Shown: positions 11,123-22,351 of the stretch, piece after piece
How the letters are laid out: each line of letters starts with the position of its first letter
How positions within the stretch are numbered: the first letter of the stretch is position 1
Assembly: GCA_942486035.1 (NCBI GenBank)
Contig: CALNXK010000350.1
Location: 75,001 to 139,000 of the forward strand
Length of the DNA: 64,000 nt
Direction of reading: 5' to 3'
DNA from: Porites lobata
Taxonomy: Eukaryota > Cnidaria > Anthozoa > Scleractinia > Poritidae
Program-made: the position numbers and the translations under genes
The notes under the pieces: model-generated
What the model saw: the letters and a program-made list of their open reading frames with translations, nothing else
Databases searched by the model: none
Told to the model about the DNA's origin: nothing

Positions 11123-12034
11123 GCTTAAGACGTATCACTTCATGTCTCATTTGGCAATGTTACAGCCACTGAAATTGAAATTAAACTTCTGTTAGTACTA
11201 GGAGTAATTGGAGCTTAGGAGAGTGCGTTTGATATGTTTGCTAGCCATACAGGTAGCAGTTGAGGGGAAAGGGTGGATGGTTCTTGCGATAGATATCTAT
11301 GATTATGGCATATTTTGAACGTAAGGGTTGCGTCAGAGGACCCGCAAGACTTAGAGATCGGCGAAGTCGGTCATCTGAAATGACCGATTGCGCAATGTAA
11401 AACAAAAGACGTGTTGATAACTCATAGAATACGATCCTCTCTAAATCATCACGACTGAATGTTTCATTTTATTTACAAGTCATCGTTTGACAGCTTAACC
11501 AAATTAATTAGAAATTTGATTCATTGCACTCAATGGAAACACAGAAAAAAACTCGTGGGACCTTTCAAAGCAAGCCGCGACAAACGGCGAGTAAAACGCG
11601 TGAACAATTTTGCGTGTGAGCTGCAAATGCCGGGTTAAAAACTATTTTTCTTGTGAGTGAAATATTTGGCTAAAAGCGAGGAAAACTAAATGCACGCCGT
11701 AACAATTATTCCGAAACCAAATCTTACATAGAATTCTTTAGTCAGTTTGCGAAGGTTAACGCAAAATGTTTTACTTTTAGTACAATATTTATTTTGCCAA
11801 CGGAAGGCCTCGCTGCTTGAACGACTATAAACTGCGAGCAGTCTATTATTTTCCTTTACAAAGCCGCGAACTGCTAAATGCGGGCGTCTCGACCTTCAAA
11901 GATTTCACTGAAAAGCTTTGGCCGAAAACGGAAAGCGCGGGCATGGAAAGTCTCTGGCACCCAGGATAAATTCTCTATTCTAAAGTTGTTGTTTACAATC
12001 TCGCTAGCTGGAATAAGAACTAAACAGATTTTAA
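11123..12034. other. No gene recognised
   Basis: The first 200 bases are still collinear with 48003-48215 (upstream of gene C). After about 11340 I see only unique AT-rich sequence with no splice-bounded coding exon or repeat signature. Confidence 0.5.
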
Positions 12035-13330
12035 GAGAAAAGGCGGGCTGCAAACAGTCCAGAAAGACTTTCTTAAATGTTTGAAATAAACACGACCCAA
12101 AACTCGAAAACGAAGCACCCAAAAACTCGAAACCGGTCTGTCCTTTATAAACACCAGTCCAATGCTAATAAAGCAGGAATCAAGCACGATAACGAATTCT
12201 GCTGTTACCCACCATAGAGCCTGGTCCCAGGCTGTTATCCTAGAACAAATTCTGCCTGGATCTGATCTGATCTGATCACGCAGTGTCATAGATATCCAAT
12301 ATGTTAGACTGCAAAACAATCGGTTTTTCTCTCAAAATCAGTAAAGAAGTTGGTAAACGTGGCCTAAGAGTAATACGCGCGAGCCTCACACTCCGTTTTC
12401 AGCCTCGTTTCAGACCTTTTGTGTTACTGCTCACGCGTACTTGAATATGCCAAAATCTGCTGACGGACAGTTTTGAAGTCTACATAAACATGTATGTGTA
12501 CCGAAAAAATGCATATTAAGGTAAGACGCATGTATCAAGTATAGCGAGACTAATATTAAAATTAATACAGGATATCCTATCTAGAAACGTTCAGTGAAAC
12601 AGTTGGTTATAAAACCTTGGGATGGATTTTGTGGACCTTTGGAGGTGCGGACACATCCGCTGCCTCCACCTGATTCGGATTGCGTCATGTAAGACGTAAA
12701 GTTGCACTTATTAAACCTACAGTGGTTTCGAGTTTTCGTTTTCGAGATTTAGGGGTCTTCGTTTTCGAGTTTTGAGTGCTTCGTTTTCGAGTTTTGGGTG
12801 CTTCGTTTTCGAGATTTTGGGGTCTTCGTTTTCGAGATTTGGGTGCTTCGTTTTCGAGTTTTGGGTGCTTCGTTTTCGAGATTTGGGTGCTTCGTTTTCG
12901 AGTTTTGGGTGCTTCGTGCTTCGGTCTTCGTTTTCGAGTGCTTCGTTTTCGAAACTACCGTTTTCCTTCTTTCCCTCGTCGCGCGTTGATCACCATGCCG
13001 CACATGGAGCATTCTAAAATTGTATTTTTTCCGCCGCACTGAGACTTACATTTAGCGGTCATGAAAATGGTCTATGCAAAAAAAAGGCGGCCTGCAAGCA
13101 GTCTAGAAAAACTCTCTTAATTGTTTGAAATAAACACGACTTATAAACTAGTAATAATGTGAGACGTGACCTTAGAGGTCCTTAGAGTTTGCTTGAACAA
13201 CAGGGGTTTTCTTTGTCTCGCGTTGGTCACTATGCCGCGCGTGGAGCGTTCTAAACTTTTACTGAGCGAATCTTATTTTTTCCGCGACATACATTTCGAG
13301 GTCAAGAAGATGGTCCATGTATATTGGGTA
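12035..13330. repeat. Complex local duplications around a minisatellite
   Basis: 12035-12095 (GGCGGGCTGCAAACAGTCC to TTTGAAATAAACACGAC) recurs at 13080-13142. A different pair, 12962-13075 and 13205-13322, shares ATGCCGCGCGTGGAGCGTTC-like sequence. Single inverted copies of the neighbouring 22-bp minisatellite unit occur at about 12100-12135. No coding content is conserved between the duplicates. Confidence 0.65.
12725..12955. repeat. 22-bp minisatellite, about ten copies
   Basis: The unit is CTTCGTTTTCGAGTTTTGGG followed by TG, alternating with a variant carrying GAGATT. Because 22 is not a multiple of 3, the array reads open in several frames on both strands, producing false phenylalanine-rich and lysine/threonine-rich frames. 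Confidence 0.9.
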
Positions 13331-13965
13331 ATTATTTTCTAAAAATAAAGATTTTAGTTTCTTTTGTTTTTTCTCAAGATCATTTTTTAGACGCTGATGC
13401 AGTCCATTAAGTTTTTCTTGGAACAAGTGAGTCTTAAAGTATTATGCCTGCCAAGATTGCAGTCATAAGCCTAAAAATGGTCAAAGTTAAGAAAAAGGAT
13501 TGCTTAATATTAGATTTCAAAAGTTTCTACATTTTTAAATCTTTATGATATGAGTTTTCATATGAGCGAAAAGCTTTTAGACACATAAACGTATAAAGTT
13601 TATGGTGCCTCCGGTTGATTTTTTGCTCTTCAAGGGCTATTGCTTGAACAAAGCCTTCTGGAACATCTAAAGGTTGGTAGTTGTTAAAATGATAATACTA
13701 GGTTAATAAATACATGTTTCAATACTAAGGAAAACTATTACTTGTTCATTCGCCTGCAGTTTAAGGCAAACGCAATAGAATCCAGCCATATCCTAAATGC
13801 ACAGAAAAAGATACAAAACTCAACAGAAAGGACAAATAGAATAGCATAGAGTTCATGCCATTATCAATAACAACCCTTTATGATCCAGTGTAACTGCAAA
13901 CAACAATATTTTCTAAATGACCGATTGTCAGTAAGAGAAGTATAATGTCAAAAACCCATTCCCAA
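13331..13965. other. No gene recognised
   Basis: AT-rich sequence without a credible exon, TIR pair or tandem repeat. Confidence 0.5.
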
Positions 13966-14431
13966 AACCTACTCACTTAAGATGACCATTAGATAAGTTT
14001 ACAGGTGAATTAAAAATGTGATGAATTTCTAACTCACAGAAACACGGGCGACACACCTAGTGTTCTGTTGCATTTCACAATTTGCACTTAGGAGTCGCAG
14101 ATCATCATGGCATTATCAAAAACCTACTCACTCAAGATGACTATTAGATAAGTTTGCAGGTGAATTAATAATGCCATGAATTTCAAACTCACAGAAGCAT
14201 GGGCGACACACCTAGTGTTCTGTTGCATTTCACAATTTGCACTTAGGAGTCGCAGATCATCATGGCATTATCAAAAACCTACTCACTCAAGATGACTATT
14301 AGATAAGTTTGCAGGTGAATTAATAATGCCATGAATTTCTAACTCACAGAAACACGGGCGACACACCTAGTGTTCTGTTGCATTTCACAATTTGCACTTA
14401 GGAGTCGCAGAACATCATGGCATTATCAAAC
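13966..14431. repeat. 155-bp tandem repeat, three copies
   Basis: The phrase AACCTACTCACT starts at 13966, 14121 and 14276, giving an exact 155-bp period. Each unit contains CACACCTAGTGTTCTGTTGC and GGAGTCGCAGATCATCATGG. The second and third copies are nearly identical; the first differs more. Satellite-like array. Confidence 0.92.
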
Positions 14432-14787
14432 ACCCACTCTTGAATACATAAAGATAGATGAAAAAGTAGAATTTCTTCTTAAAGTTAAATGTCGCCCTTT
14501 AAACAAACATAATTGTAGTGTTTTCTGTCAAAAAAATTTCACTTTTCTTTAAGACCTCTGTATGCCTAATCACATGTGCAAAACAGTTTCTGAGATCAGC
14601 CTTTATGAAAAAAAAAAACATTATTAGCCATTGAAAAGTGACAGGAATTAAAGTGAAAGGAGAAAAAATTGAATTTAAATAAGGGAGAAATAATGGGCTT
14701 CAAAAATTATGTCCCACAATAATTACAAGAAAATGATATTTCAACAAACAATAAACTGGTTAACTGAACTCATTTCTAGATAATCTT
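14432..14787. other. No gene recognised
   Basis: AT-rich DNA between the 155-bp array and the LINE tail, without a convincing feature. Confidence 0.5.
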
Positions 14788-16215
14788 TAGATAGATAGAT
14801 AGATAATCTTTATTTATTCACGGTACAAAATTCGTCAGCTTTAAAAATGCCTAATACTAATATAATAAAAATACTTAAATAAAAAAGCTGCTTTCCACGA
14901 ATGCCGTGCCTTACAGTTCTTTGAGTAATCGTTTAAATTGCCCAAGGGACTCTGCTTCCCTTAAGTTACAAGGAAGACTGTTCCAGAGAATGGCGCCACT
15001 ATAGCTGAAGCTGTTTTTGTAATAGTTTGTGCGCGGTAATGGAATCTTGAGTTTATTTTCAGAGTCCCTTAGGTTATATGCGACTTCTCGCCTTTCAAAT
15101 TTAGAACTAAGATAGTTTGGAGCCAACCCGTGCAGAGACCTGTAAACCATCGTAGCTCTTTGAAATTGTTGCTGGCAAGCTAGGTTTTTCCACCCTAGAA
15201 GTTTGAAAAGGTGACCAGCATCTACGTCATAGCTTGAGTAGGTCAAAACACGGGCTGCTCTGTTTTGTAGCTTTTGAACCTTATTCCGTAAGGTTATCCC
15301 ACAGTTTCCCCAAACAATGTTGCAATAATCAAAGTGTGGCTGTATTAAAGCTTGATATATTAGTTGTAAGGTCGCCTGAGGGACAAGGTGCCTTATTCGT
15401 TTTATGGCCCCAATACCAGAAGCGACTTTCTTTGTTACTTTCTCGATATGGGCCACTCCAATCAAGTCTGTCATCGATGGTCACTCCAAGTGATTTTGCA
15501 GTAGTGACCTGGCTAACTTCAAAATCATTAATTGCAAATGTCGGGGACTCTGTGAGAGTACTTAGCCTCTGCCTAGATCCGATAAGCATAAATTCGGTTT
15601 TAGTCATATTTAGAGTAAGTTTGTTTGCTCTCAGCCAATTGTGAACATTTTCTAAATCTTGATTTAGATGCAACTGAATATTGTCTGCATTATCACCTGC
15701 GTACGTAAGGTGGGTGTCATCAGCGTACATCCTCGGCTCACAGTTTGAAAGACAGTTTGGAAGATCGTTGATGTATAACAGAAATAATAATGGACCTAAA
15801 ATCGTCCCCTGGGGTACACCACAACTTATTAAACAGCTTTGAGAGAGCGATCCGTTGATGGAGCACATTTGAGTACGATTCTCTAAATACGACTTAAACC
15901 ATTGGTGCGCGTTACCATATATGCCGTAATTGCTTAATTTTGATAAAAGGATCTCATGGTCAACTGTGTCGAAGGCCTTTTTGAGATCTAAGAAAACAAC
16001 GGCGTTGATTTTACCGCGGTCAATATTGTACGCCCAAGCGTCCGTGGCCTCAAGGAGAGCCGTAACAGTTGAGTGAATAGCGCGAAAGCCTGATTGATAT
16101 TTACAGATTATATTGTGCTCTTCTAGGTAGGCATATAATTTCTCACAATTTGCTACGCAAGTTGGTATACTGACTTTGTTATTTAATAAAAGCGAGTCAT
16201 ACCCATTGTTACTTG
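14788..16215 (-). mobile_element. LINE (CR1/L2-like) reverse transcriptase with one frameshift
   Basis: The minus strand encodes KYQSGFRAIHSTVTALLEA, VVFLDLKKAFDTVDHEILLS, GVPQGTILGPLLFLLYINDL, catalytic YADD and LGVTIDDRLDW. It then shifts frame near 15455 into VAHIEKVTKKVASGIGAIKR, HFDYCNIVWGN and LQNRAARVLTYSSYD, ending at 14911 with RLLKEL. Apart from that single-base lesion the reverse transcriptase and its C-terminal extension are complete. The endonuclease half is missing, so it is 5-prime truncated. The 3-prime end is a (GATA)n tract at 14790-14803 next to AATCTTTATTTATTC, the tail type of CR1/L2 elements. Best-preserved LINE in the window. Confidence 0.92.
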
Positions 16216-16767
16216 GTTGTTTCCTGAGTGAAGGATGTGTACAGAGATTTTGCATTGGCGGGCTATTTTGGGGAATTGGCGGGCTATTCGATTTTGGCGC
16301 CAATGGACTGAACCCTTGAATCAAAATGAACTGATCCAGTCGACCACCTCTTGAAATCCGCTTCTAGAAACAGGATTTAGCTAAACGACTTGAGGCGAAT
16401 GATATCGAGCGACAGCGGACCAAAAAGCCCCCTCCATCGACGGCACGGAGAACCAACTCATACAAGCAAGAACGCCATCTTGTCAGACTTCTTAAATTCC
16501 TCGCTAAAACTCTTGACTGAATCGGAGGAGCCGAACATGCATAGCTTTCCATTACATAGGCTGGAATTCAAAGCAATGATACCAAGTCTTTTCGGTATCC
16601 AGCGAAGGACAAAAAAACCCGGCGCAATAGAATAGACGAGGATCGTCACACATGTACACCGCCATCACTCGTGGCTCTCACTCTCAAGAATCTTATGACA
16701 AAGTATCGTGGCAGATCTAGCGCGATATACCAAAAGCATACCATATAAAGTAAAATCCAATTAATTC
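16216..16767. other. Unassigned sequence upstream of the LINE
   Basis: Overlapping frames exist on both strands (16390-16635 and 16458-16649), but neither shows a family I recognise. GGCGGGCTATTTTGGGGAATT and a second GGCGGGCTATTCGATTTTGG form a short direct repeat at about 16257-16300. Confidence 0.4.
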
Positions 16768-16776
16768 CATTGTAGG

Positions 16777-18875
16777 CGGTGAGGGTAAAAGACGGAATGA
16801 GTTTGCGGAATGGCATGTGGCATGGCTTGCGGAATGACATAATTATGCGGAATGTAAAATATGGAAATTGGGGCAAAGAAATAAATTAAACCGAAAGGCA
16901 TGCGCGGGTCATTGACGCCCCTTTTTTGGCGCCAATTTGAGTGAACAACTGCTTTACTGGTTCACGCATTTAGACATTTATCTAAAACATACCCGAGAAT
17001 TAGCTAGGGTTCCTGAAGGCAGCCTCCACACGAAAACATTGAAGTCCGGTAAATATACTGAGGCGTGACCAAAATAACTTAGTTTCCTCGATTAGGGACG
17101 GACCATTAGAAAACTTATGGGGGGCGGGCGAAGTACAAAAAAAAAAAAATTCGCGCAAGGGAAAATTAAATGAAAAAAAAATTCTTGCAAGCCAATTAAC
17201 CCTAAAAAATATTCATGCTATGGCCTAAAAAAAAATTCACACAAAGAATTTGATAACGAAAAAAAAATTCCTGCGGCTCGAAAATTCCCTCCCCGCATAA
17301 CTTTTCTAATGGTCTGTCCGGCTTAGCAAGACGAAATATCTTCTTTTTCCGTTATCCTTAGCGAATTTAATACCATTGTTAGAGTCCTTATTTTTGAGTC
17401 GATAGAAAGTGAATCCCAGAATACTTGTGCATTTGATTTTTTGCTTCTTCAAAATACTGTCGGCACCGAAAGTGTTACTCCTTCGATCAAGAATTACGTT
17501 GCGTTACTACCTTGATTTCGTGACTGTGATTTTGACAGCTCCGTCTCTTCAAACGTACGTTGTGCCACGTGGAGTCACGGAACAGACTGTCACGCAGAGT
17601 CGCCGGAAGGTAAAGTTCAGTGTTTCAAAATGGCTAAAATTGACCCAGTTTCACCTTTTTACCCCATTCTTTGATTGAAAAAAGCAATTTTGCAAAGGGA
17701 AAACCTACAAGACGTACGAAAAACGAGTCATTGGGCTGTAAATATCTGTTTATGTGCGTTTCGAAATTGGAAGTGTTTACACAATACAGACAATTTATAC
17801 CGCCAGCCTACCATGAAAATTCCTGAACTTCGATGGTGTCTTACAGAGATTTCCTTCACTTACCCAAGCCAATTCCCAGGTATATTTTAAATGATTGTCT
17901 AAATGTGTGATTTAAATCACAAGAAGAGAATTTGGAGTTATACCACATGTTAAATATTGGTGGCGAAAATGAGTAACGAACTGAAATTTTTGTTATCCTG
18001 AAAACCTATCCCTCATTTTTAAAATTATTTCAGTACGACCAGCTTCCCTATTGTCCAGAAAGTATCTTCTAGTGGAAGGAAAATAATTTTTCTGTTCGTG
18101 GAAAGCGTCCAAATTTCTCCATCCAGCTTCGTTTGCGAACGCGAGGAAAGTTGATGTTAGCGAATTTCAGGTTAAAATTAATGCAGTCTGAGACTCCGGC
18201 GACATCGGAAACCAATCTTCTATTTTTTCTCCCGAATAAAAGGCTTTCGGCGGGAACAATCTACGTTAGGTTTCTCTTTTACCTAAAAGCTATCTATGAA
18301 CAAAAATGAAAGAAATTGATTTTTCAACTCTTGTCACGAAATTAAGATTTTGGTCGATTTTTCTGTTTTGCACGTCTCAAGCTCGCAGTTGAGGAAACAA
18401 AATACAAGATTCATTCATCTGTGAATAATATTATCAATTATGTCACGATCTCGTAACCCACAGTCTCATAAAGAAACACTTCTCACATGGTTTCGAATAC
18501 AAATATAGGTAACAAGAAACTGTTGAGTTAATCGTACAAGCATCTTTTGTAGAAAAAATTAAAGTAGAAGGGAGCGTGACCTTCGAAAACATCTTTTCTT
18601 CAATAGACGAAGAATCTTTTTGGCTGTGCGGAAAAGGCTGGTCGACAATGAGCCTTCGTTTTTTTTTTTTTTATTGTCATCAAAGGTTAAGCCCGCAACA
18701 TTAAAACAGCGGCTGCGTTTGCAAATTGATTGGCGCCAAAAAAGGGTGCTCTTTTCAGTTTAATTTATTTCTTTTGATCATTCAGCAGCGTATATTAAAT
18801 TCCGCATAATTATGTCATTCCGCAAGCCATGCCACATGCCATTCCGCAAACTCCTTCCGCCTTTTACCCTCACCG
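16777..18875. mobile_element. 2.1-kb Mutator-like TIR element with 9-bp target duplication
   Basis: The ends are CGGTGAGGGTAAAAG and its inverse. The terminal inverted repeats run about 165 bp, including the shared TTTGCGGAATGGCATGTGGC and TTTTTTGGCGCCAAT. CATTGTAGG flanks both sides exactly (16768-16776 and 18876-18884). Long TIRs plus a 9-bp duplication are the hallmark of Mutator-like elements (established for that superfamily). The interior has two adjoining frames, 17409-17678 and 17675-17890, with no recognisable transposase, and hosts a nested element at 17096-17319. It appears non-autonomous. Confidence 0.85.
17096..17319. mobile_element. Nested 224-bp MITE
   Basis: GGACGGACCATTAGAAAA and the inverse TTTTCTAATGGTCTGTCC bound an A-rich interior of repeated AAAAAAATTC motifs. 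It lies inside the larger TIR element. The target duplication is not clear. Confidence 0.75.
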
Positions 18876-19005
18876 CATTGTAGGATGGGTTATACTTTTA
18901 CTTGCACAATCCTTTTTTCGACTTGCTGATTTGTTTCTTTGTTTTGACATTACGACGCATAAATAACGACTGCAGGCAACCGCATGGCTAAAAAGCGGCT
19001 CAATA

Positions 19006-19984
19006 GGGACCTTAAGATACTCTGGACGCGGCCGAGGAGGACGTCAACCGGAAGTGAAATGTTCAATTCTTGGAACTAATTAGCATAATGCCACAGCGTC
19101 GACCTGAAGTCGCGACGGTGAAAACTAGAAGTTTGGCCGCCTCTTAAAACGGTGAGTTGGTTTTCTTGTTTTCAGTGCAGAAATTGCTTTTCGTACAGGA
19201 TTTTCGATCCGTTTTACTTCAAGAGACACATTTAAGTGTTTTTAGTGAGGTGTTCTCTCAAGATTGCCTCTTATTTTTTTGCTATCAAGCCTTTTGGGTT
19301 CAGTGTTTTGGCGGCAACTGAGAATGAAAGTGCTGAGTCGTTCGACGCAAATGCAACACTATAACTGCTTGTTTTTAAGGGGACAACGTTCTCGCTTTAG
19401 GATAGTATTTGAAAAATTTATGAGACAAGAAGTCGAATAAAAATTGTTGAAAAACAAAAAATCTAGGCTTGTATAAACTTAAACGTGTCGGAGAAAATTG
19501 AGATCTTGAACAAGACGCCATGGTTCATTTATTAACTTTTATAATTTTATTTTGTTTACTTTCAGTTCAGCGATGGAGCGGTCTGAAGACCAAAATCTCG
19601 CCTTAGTACGGGAAGTTCTCGTAACAGAACCATATCATTTTAAAGCAAGATCTAGAACAACGGAAAGCGAAAAAACAAACAAATAGCTGATAACCTGAAC
19701 TCCGATCATACCCTCAAGTTTCCCTCGAAGAAATTCGGTTTTTTTTTAGAGAAACTGGAGTCATAGCCGGCAGCACAAATTTGTCTTCCAATAAAAGATC
19801 GTTAAGGTATCAATCAAGCAAGACTTCACGAGTTATGGAATTAAAACACGAAAGCATTACTTTATCCTCTCTCGTCAGGAGAGCAGCTCAATCTTAATTT
19901 GTTTTTCCCGCGAAGGTGGCGGCGTCCTCGCTCCAGGCTTTCTCCGTTCTCTTTACCGCCGCGTCCAGGGTATCTTAAGGTCCC
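19006..19984. mobile_element. 979-bp TIR element with TA flanks carrying a Myb/SANT-like fragment
   Basis: GGGACCTTAAGATAC at the left and GTATCTTAAGGTCCC at the right match in inverse, continuing with CTGGACGCGGC on both arms. TA lies on each side (19004-19005 and 19985-19986), consistent with a TA target duplication but not proof of it. The interior contains a decayed DNA-binding-protein exon at 19573-19766. Confidence 0.78.
19573..19766 (+). pseudogene. Myb/SANT-like domain fragment, frameshifted
   Basis: An ATG-led frame reads MERSEDQNLALVREVLVTEP followed by YHFKARSR and meets TAG at 19684. The next frame continues with QIADNLNSDHTLKFPSKKFG to a stop at 19764. The LVREVL-EPYxFK and IADNLN motifs are those of Myb/SANT-like proteins that accompany some animal DNA transposons. 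It is preceded by a TTTACTTTCAG acceptor-like sequence. One frameshift separates the halves, so it is a dead fragment. The family call is from motif recall and was not searched. Confidence 0.6.
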
Positions 19985-19986
19985 TA

Positions 19987-20904
19987 ATATTTACACTGGA
20001 CTCCGTGTCTTCGCTACAGATCGGCTATCATGAGATAGCACCGGCCAGTCGCAATAGGCAAAATCTCGTTTAGCCTTTTAGCATTTCAGTTTGAAAGGGA
20101 AAATACATTTTTGAAAAGACAATTCGTTCTTCCGCTTTATTTCCTGATCATTGCTGTCCGCGCGTCCTGGCGGGTCCTGGCGCGTGGATTCCTCGTGCTG
20201 AAATCTGGCAAAAAATTATCTAGAACGCAACTTGAAGGTTTTGCAAGGCAACACTTTACTATAAGCAAAATTGTTTTAATTTTGCTTTATTTTAATTTTT
20301 ATAATGGATAGCGTTGTATTTTCATCTGGTTTTTACTATCTTGAACACGTTCTGAGCTTTCAAAAGGATTACTACTGTAGTGGCATATGACAGGGTTGAC
20401 ACCTTATCGGATTACGTTTTTTGGCCAGAAATTAATGTACTAATTAAATTCCAACAGCAGGAAATTCTCTTGTCGCCTTTTGAAAACAAAGCGTCCGTAG
20501 CAACTAAGAAATCATGCTGATCGCAAAAAAAAGTCGCTTGCGGATCCTCATCTCAAGTGCTTGTTATTTGAGGAGACACTGGCCAGAGTGCTTCGAGCGT
20601 GTAAAAAGACCTTTTTGTTTTATTGGCGCAATAGATGTTCTACTTGGCGAAGTGGTTCGAAGGCCGATCACCGCTTAACCCGGGTTTCTTTTTCTTTTGT
20701 TAAAAAACATTTCTTTGGATAATTTTCTCAGTTATTTTTAAGAGCGTCCAATCATCAACTTGTTGGCAAAATGAAGCCTTGTACCGAGTTCGACTCTCGC
20801 CCGGGGCATGAAAATTTCCTTTGTTCGGTGGGGCTTATATTCGGACAATTTTTTTGTTTTTGCGTTTACAGCTGTGATATGGGCCCATAAGTGAGGAAGA
20901 GGGC
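19987..20904. other. No gene recognised; contains a GGGGCTTATATTCGG repeat
   Basis: Mostly unique sequence. 20820-20904 (GGGGCTTATATTCGG to GATATGGGCCCATAAG) has a relative at 58555-58640, which is the uninterrupted form of the site used by the next element. Confidence 0.5.
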
Positions 20905-21103
20905 TTAGGGACTGTGCAATAATTATCAGGAGGGGGGAGGCTGAAAAACTAGAGTTATCTAGCAAAAACTTAGACAGTACCCCCCCTCCAAAAAAAAAAA
21001 AAAATTAGTTCTAGCCCCCTCTGTTATATTAAAAATAACGTCGCACCCCCTTCCCCTATCGAGAAGGATGTTGATCGCTTGATTGAAGATTTAGACAAAG
21101 CAT

Positions 21104-21376
21104 TTGCTAAGTACCGGGGTGCTTACCGCATTGGCTCAAAATCTAAAACTTCTGAAGCCAGAAAAAGAAAGGAGCAGAGAAAAAAAATCAAAGAACAGGA
21201 AATTGAACGCTTCAAATAACAGACGAAAAAGAGCTTGCATCATATTTAGATCCTTGGGAGGAGAGCCTGTTGAACTTTGTTATGAGCCAAATATCTATGG
21301 AATTCAGCAAATCGATTCAGTCGATGAAGAAACATTACTTTTATTCACATCAAAAACCGTCAAAGCTTGTCTATGA
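21104..21376 (+). CDS. Unidentified 90-residue basic frame inside a TIR element
   Basis: The frame is rich in Lys, Arg and Glu early on (KERSREKKSKNRK), followed by RRKRACIIFRSLGGEPVELC. I do not recognise a family. It may be a remnant of an element-encoded protein or a chance frame; no introns, promoter or paralogue in the window support it. Confidence 0.25.
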   Translation: MLSTGVLTALAQNLKLLKPEKERSREKKSKNRKLNASNNRRKRACIIFRSLGGEPVELCYEPNIYGIQQIDSVDEETLLLFTSKTVKACL

Positions 21377-21476
21377 GATCTGTTTGATTCCCATTGTTTT
21401 ATGGGGGAAGCTGAAAAACAAGGTCACGATTTTTGCTTTACATAGGATCAGCTCAATTAATTAGAAGACGGGTTAA

Positions 21477-22063
21477 CCCATTCGCCCCTGAACCGCCCGT
21501 AACCGCCCGTGCGGATCCAGGTCCTTTCTACCCATTGTGACGTCATCAGTTTTAACGGTCAAGGACCACTTTCTTCGCTAACTTGTGCAGAGTGAAGAGA
21601 TCTTTCAAACCATACAAGAATGAGCACAATTCAGTCAAGGACACCGGAGAAACTAGCAAAAAACCACGTGACATTGACCTGAAAATCTCCATGAAAATCT
21701 TGTTCCATTACCCACCTACCTTTCCTTTCACCTAATCCTAAGATCCTAAAAGCTTTCCTAAAAACTCTTCCCACCAAAATCAAGCCTACTAAATGCCCAG
21801 CAAGAGCAAACAAAAATGAGGCAAGAAAAGCGAAAAAAGAAGGGAGGAGAGAAAGCGAAAAGTAAAATCTCGAAATTTTGCTTTCTGCGCATGCCCGAAC
21901 TTCGCAAGCTGATATTTTGCGTCTGGATCAGATGGCCGCAAAGTGTTTGACCTGTAAACCAGTTTGTGGTAAGTTTTAGCTCTTTATAGCACGACAGTGA
22001 CCAGAAAACCACTCGACTAGCTTCAAAACGCGTTTTTCGGCAAAATCTCCAGGAGCGAATGGG
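21477..22063. mobile_element. Nested 587-bp element with TTAA flanks
   Basis: CCCATTCGCCCCTG at the left and AGGAGCGAATGGG at the right are inverse ends, with TTAA immediately outside both (21473-21476 and 22064-22067). TTAA duplications are typical of piggyBac- and Kolobok-type transposons. It is inserted inside the 20908-22348 element. No transposase frame. Confidence 0.72.
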
Positions 22064-22351
22064 TTAAAATTGATCAGTTGTGAATTTGCTTTTCATTTTG
22101 ATGGAATATTTTCAATAATCGTTTAACAGCTGTTCGTGTTGATATTTGTTACAGTCTATCATGATGCCTGTATTGAGAATCTTTTATTGCATTTAATTTT
22201 ATTTACATTTCGAATACAAGTTAAGGCCCCTCCTCCGTCAAATGACTGATTTTACTTTGAGCCCCCCTATCTTGGCAGCAATTTTATGTAATTCCCCCCC
22301 GCCTGTAGTTTTTCAGCTCCCCCCTCCTGATAATTATTGCACAGTCCCTTA

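Larger units (their letters stand above)
20908..22348. mobile_element. 1.44-kb TIR element, TTA target duplication (PIF/Harbinger-like)
   Basis: GGGACTGTGCAATAATTATC at the left and its inverse at the right are part of about 40-bp TIRs that continue with AGGAGGGGGGAG and a CTGAAAAAC motif. TTA flanks both sides (20905-20907 and 22349-22351). A related repeat at 58555-58640 reads straight through as GGGCTTATGCGG, an empty site. A 3-bp TWA duplication suggests the PIF/Harbinger superfamily. No DDE transposase is visible; 21104-21376 is a basic 90-residue frame of unknown nature. Confidence 0.75.

Noticed and set aside
12749..13042. Several long frames on both strands at the minisatellite
   Set aside because: They arise from a 22-bp tandem repeat without stops; no splice signals, conservation or start context support them.
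16458..16649. Minus-strand 63-residue frame near the LINE 5-prime end
   Set aside because: It begins MTILVYSIAPGFFVLRWIPK but has no splice context, recognisable family or paralogue in the window; left unassigned.
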